This document shows, in pieces, positions 12,795 to 14,711 of a stretch of DNA of 14,711 nt. The notes beneath the pieces were generated by a model. It made no database searches, had not been told where the DNA came from, and saw only the letters and a list, made by a program, of their open reading frames with translations. Origin of the DNA: Candidatus Omnitrophota bacterium. GTDB lineage: Bacteria > Omnitrophota > Gorgyraeia > JABMRG01. The stretch covers positions 1 through 14,711 of the forward strand of contig JABMRG010000044.1 in assembly GCA_013202935.1 (NCBI GenBank), read 5' to 3'. The position numbers were made by a program, and so were the translations under genes. How positions within the stretch are numbered: position 1 is the stretch's first letter; each line of letters begins with the position of its first letter.

Positions 12795-14669
12795 TTATTG
12801 CTGGAGATCATAAGGAGATATGTAATCTCCAAGCTTCAGCCTTGCTGCAAGCAGTCTCTCTTTCTGCTTGTTAAGTACGTCGGATAATTCAGGAGGTATC
12901 TTACTTGACTCTTTCTGGTATACCTCGATTATCCTCTCTATCTTTGCTATGTTCTCAGGCATACGTAAGGTAAATTGTTCTACATAATCCTGCTCAGTAT
13001 ACTCTTTAGAGAGCTCCTGCTTAAAAATATTCTTAAGATCGTTATACTTTGGTATAAAACCAATCGGCGTTTCGATAGCATCAACATCTCCATTTGCACG
13101 CAGTTCCATCCACTTTATCCAGACTTTTTTATCAAGCATACCATTAAGATACTTTCCATCTTTGCCCTTAAGGAAATAGTTAACGGAAAATATAGTTGGG
13201 GGGTTATCTATACCATCTGGAAATTCAATATTATTCTTTATGTACCTGCCAAGTGGTATAGATACAAAGTCAAGGTTTGACATAAGATTGAACTTCCTTA
13301 CACCTGCTTTACCCAGGGTAGCGGCTGTTGTTTCAGATTCCAGTGAGGCACCCATAGTAATTATGCCATGCTTCCAATTGAAAGCCTGCTTAACAGGAAC
13401 TGAGGTATCTGAGTCTCGGCCACCATAAATAATGCCCTTTACTTCTACCCCGTCTGGTGACTCTAAATTATAATCGCAATTCTTAAGATATTTAAGTGGT
13501 ATCGTGTATCTTGCATTTTTGTGGGAGTGGCTTATCTCTTTGCCATCCTTGTCTTTATTTCCTTTACTCCATTGACCGGAATAATTAATTCCCTCATCAG
13601 GTATCTCTCTACCATCACCTAGCCAGTATGGCTTATTATCCTTAACAAGAATATTTGAAAATATCGCTTCAACTTCAGAGTTTAAGGTCTCCCAAATCAA
13701 TGGGTCATCTTCAGGGTTTACATCCTGTATAATACCAAATATTCCGCGTTCTACATTTACAGTACGGATCTTGCCATTTATTTTTCGTAAGTAGGCAATA
13801 TCATCGCCTATTATCGTTTCACCTTTGATCATTGCTGTAGAGGTTTTGCCGCATGCGCTGGGAAAGGCACCTGTAAAATAGCTGATACGTCCGCCTGGGC
13901 CATGAACACCCATAACAAACATATGCTCGGTGAGCCAGCCTTCTTCGGATGATTTTTTTATAGCAAGACGCATGGCCAATTTTTTTAGGCCAACGGTATT
14001 TCCTGCATATTGAGTATTAACGCTCAAGACAGTATCATCTTTGAGATCTATATAGACTCTTCTTTTATCTACATTCTTGCTCACGCTACCATCAAGTTCA
14101 CCTGCTGAATGTATAAACTTAAAGAAGCCCTTAGAATCTGCCAGCTTTTTGAATTCTTCATACCCTCTTCTGTAGAGTATGTCTTCTGAGTGCACAACAT
14201 AACTTGAGTCGGTTATCTGAACAGCTGGAATAGAAAACTCGGAATTGGTAGGCCCGAGACAGAAAAAGCATACATATGCCTCTTTACCCTTCATGCTTTT
14301 TGTAAGATAGCCATGTATCTCATCAAGCCCCTCTTCTCTTGGCATGGAATTAATATAAGAGCTTAGGTTTTCGCCGCCAGATACAAGGAATTTCGTATTC
14401 TCTTTATCCCTTGCCTGGTCATTATATCCGTCAAAATGGTAGCTGTGGCTAGGGGTAGCTAAAACAGTCTCTTCTTTATTCTCTATGGCTTTTGCCTTTA
14501 TATATTCTGCGTCCTCATCGCTATCTGTACGAACAAATACTGAAGCAGGTGCGCAGAGTTCTATATAACGAACCAAGAAACTATTAAGTTCCTCATTGCC
14601 CAAGGCCATAATAACATCGCAGCCTTTTTCTCCGCATTTTTTCTTGAGTAATTCTTTATTCTGATCCAT
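12795..14669 (-). CDS. pckG: Phosphoenolpyruvate carboxykinase (GTP)
   Basis: This GTP-dependent enzyme converts oxaloacetate and GTP to PEP, CO2 and GDP, the entry to gluconeogenesis; in anaerobes it may run in the reverse, CO2-fixing direction. The 624-residue length is normal for the GTP family. The nucleotide loop is AFPSACGKT (268-276), with the GTP-type active-site Cys C273 and K275. The acidic metal-binding GDD is at 288-290. LGPTNSEFSIPAVQITDSSYVVHSE (138-162 overall) and YAGNTVGLKKLAMR (221-234) are characteristic substrate and metal regions. FNWKHGIITMGASLESETTAA lies further on. The ATG at 14669 has AAGGAG 5 nt upstream. Only 42 bp upstream are visible; they are A+T-rich, with a TATAGT that might be a -10, but no -35 can be judged. 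With the fumarase it suggests C4-acid metabolism. Confidence 0.93.
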   Translation of the reverse strand: MDQNKELLKKKCGEKGCDVIMALGNEELNSFLVRYIELCAPASVFVRTDSDEDAEYIKAKAIENKEETVLATPSHSYHFDGYNDQARDKENTKFLVSGGENLSSYINSMPREEGLDEIHGYLTKSMKGKEAYVCFFCLGPTNSEFSIPAVQITDSSYVVHSEDILYRRGYEEFKKLADSKGFFKFIHSAGELDGSVSKNVDKRRVYIDLKDDTVLSVNTQYAGNTVGLKKLAMRLAIKKSSEEGWLTEHMFVMGVHGPGGRISYFTGAFPSACGKTSTAMIKGETIIGDDIAYLRKINGKIRTVNVERGIFGIIQDVNPEDDPLIWETLNSEVEAIFSNILVKDNKPYWLGDGREIPDEGINYSGQWSKGNKDKDGKEISHSHKNARYTIPLKYLKNCDYNLESPDGVEVKGIIYGGRDSDTSVPVKQAFNWKHGIITMGASLESETTAATLGKAGVRKFNLMSNLDFVSIPLGRYIKNNIEFPDGIDNPPTIFSVNYFLKGKDGKYLNGMLDKKVWIKWMELRANGDVDAIETPIGFIPKYNDLKNIFKQELSKEYTEQDYVEQFTLRMPENIAKIERIIEVYQKESSKIPPELSDVLNKQKERLLAARLKLGDYISPYDLQQ

Positions 14670-14711
14670 GCATACTCCTTATTTTTGTGAAACTATAAAC
14701 TATCATAAATA

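Overview
This window looks like ordinary chromosome from a Gram-negative, A+T-rich, probably uncultivated bacterium. Evidence for two membranes is an AsmA-type protein and a lipoprotein cell-wall amidase. The gene content and protein style (soluble PAS kinase, split class I fumarase, GTP-type PEP carboxykinase, very dense overlapping operons) would fit a lineage such as Omnitrophota or a relative. That placement is a guess; nothing here proves it. I see no phage, transposase, CRISPR array or defence locus.

Layout. (1) Positions 2-2356, plus strand: the 3' part of a large AsmA-like gene that runs in from the left edge and converges on rdgB with a 32-bp coding overlap. (2) Positions 2325-9917, minus strand: one nearly gapless run, in transcription order smpB, ssrA (tmRNA), amidase, murI, queD, queC, queE, queF, fumarase alpha, fumarase beta, rph, rdgB. 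Neighbouring genes overlap by 1-11 bp or lie within 19 bp, and a good sigma70-type promoter sits before smpB. The run joins trans-translation (smpB, ssrA), peptidoglycan work (amidase, murI), the preQ0/preQ1 branch of queuosine synthesis (queDCEF), a TCA-cycle hydratase and RNA/nucleotide housekeeping (rph, rdgB). (3) Positions 9918-10029: back-to-back promoters for smpB (minus) and tRNA-Leu(CAG) (plus). (4) Positions 10030-10292: tRNA-Leu, then a 163-bp unit that ends in an exact 21-bp copy of the tRNA 3' end and contains GAGCGAA-type short repeats. This is the only region with mobile-element character. (5) Positions 10293-14669, minus strand: PEP carboxykinase, peptide deformylase, a soluble two-PAS histidine kinase with an N-terminal zinc-finger-like motif, and a CheY-like receiver.

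The points most worth a second look are: the tRNA-Leu 3'-end duplication and the element it bounds; the tmRNA packed 4 nt after smpB and 19 nt before the next gene with no terminator, encoding an unusually long 26-codon tag; a deformylase whose first metal-binding His of HExxH is Gln; and a fumarase alpha subunit with Tyr for the Asp of the CQDTG motif. The rest is conventional housekeeping, and I found no clear new multi-gene system.
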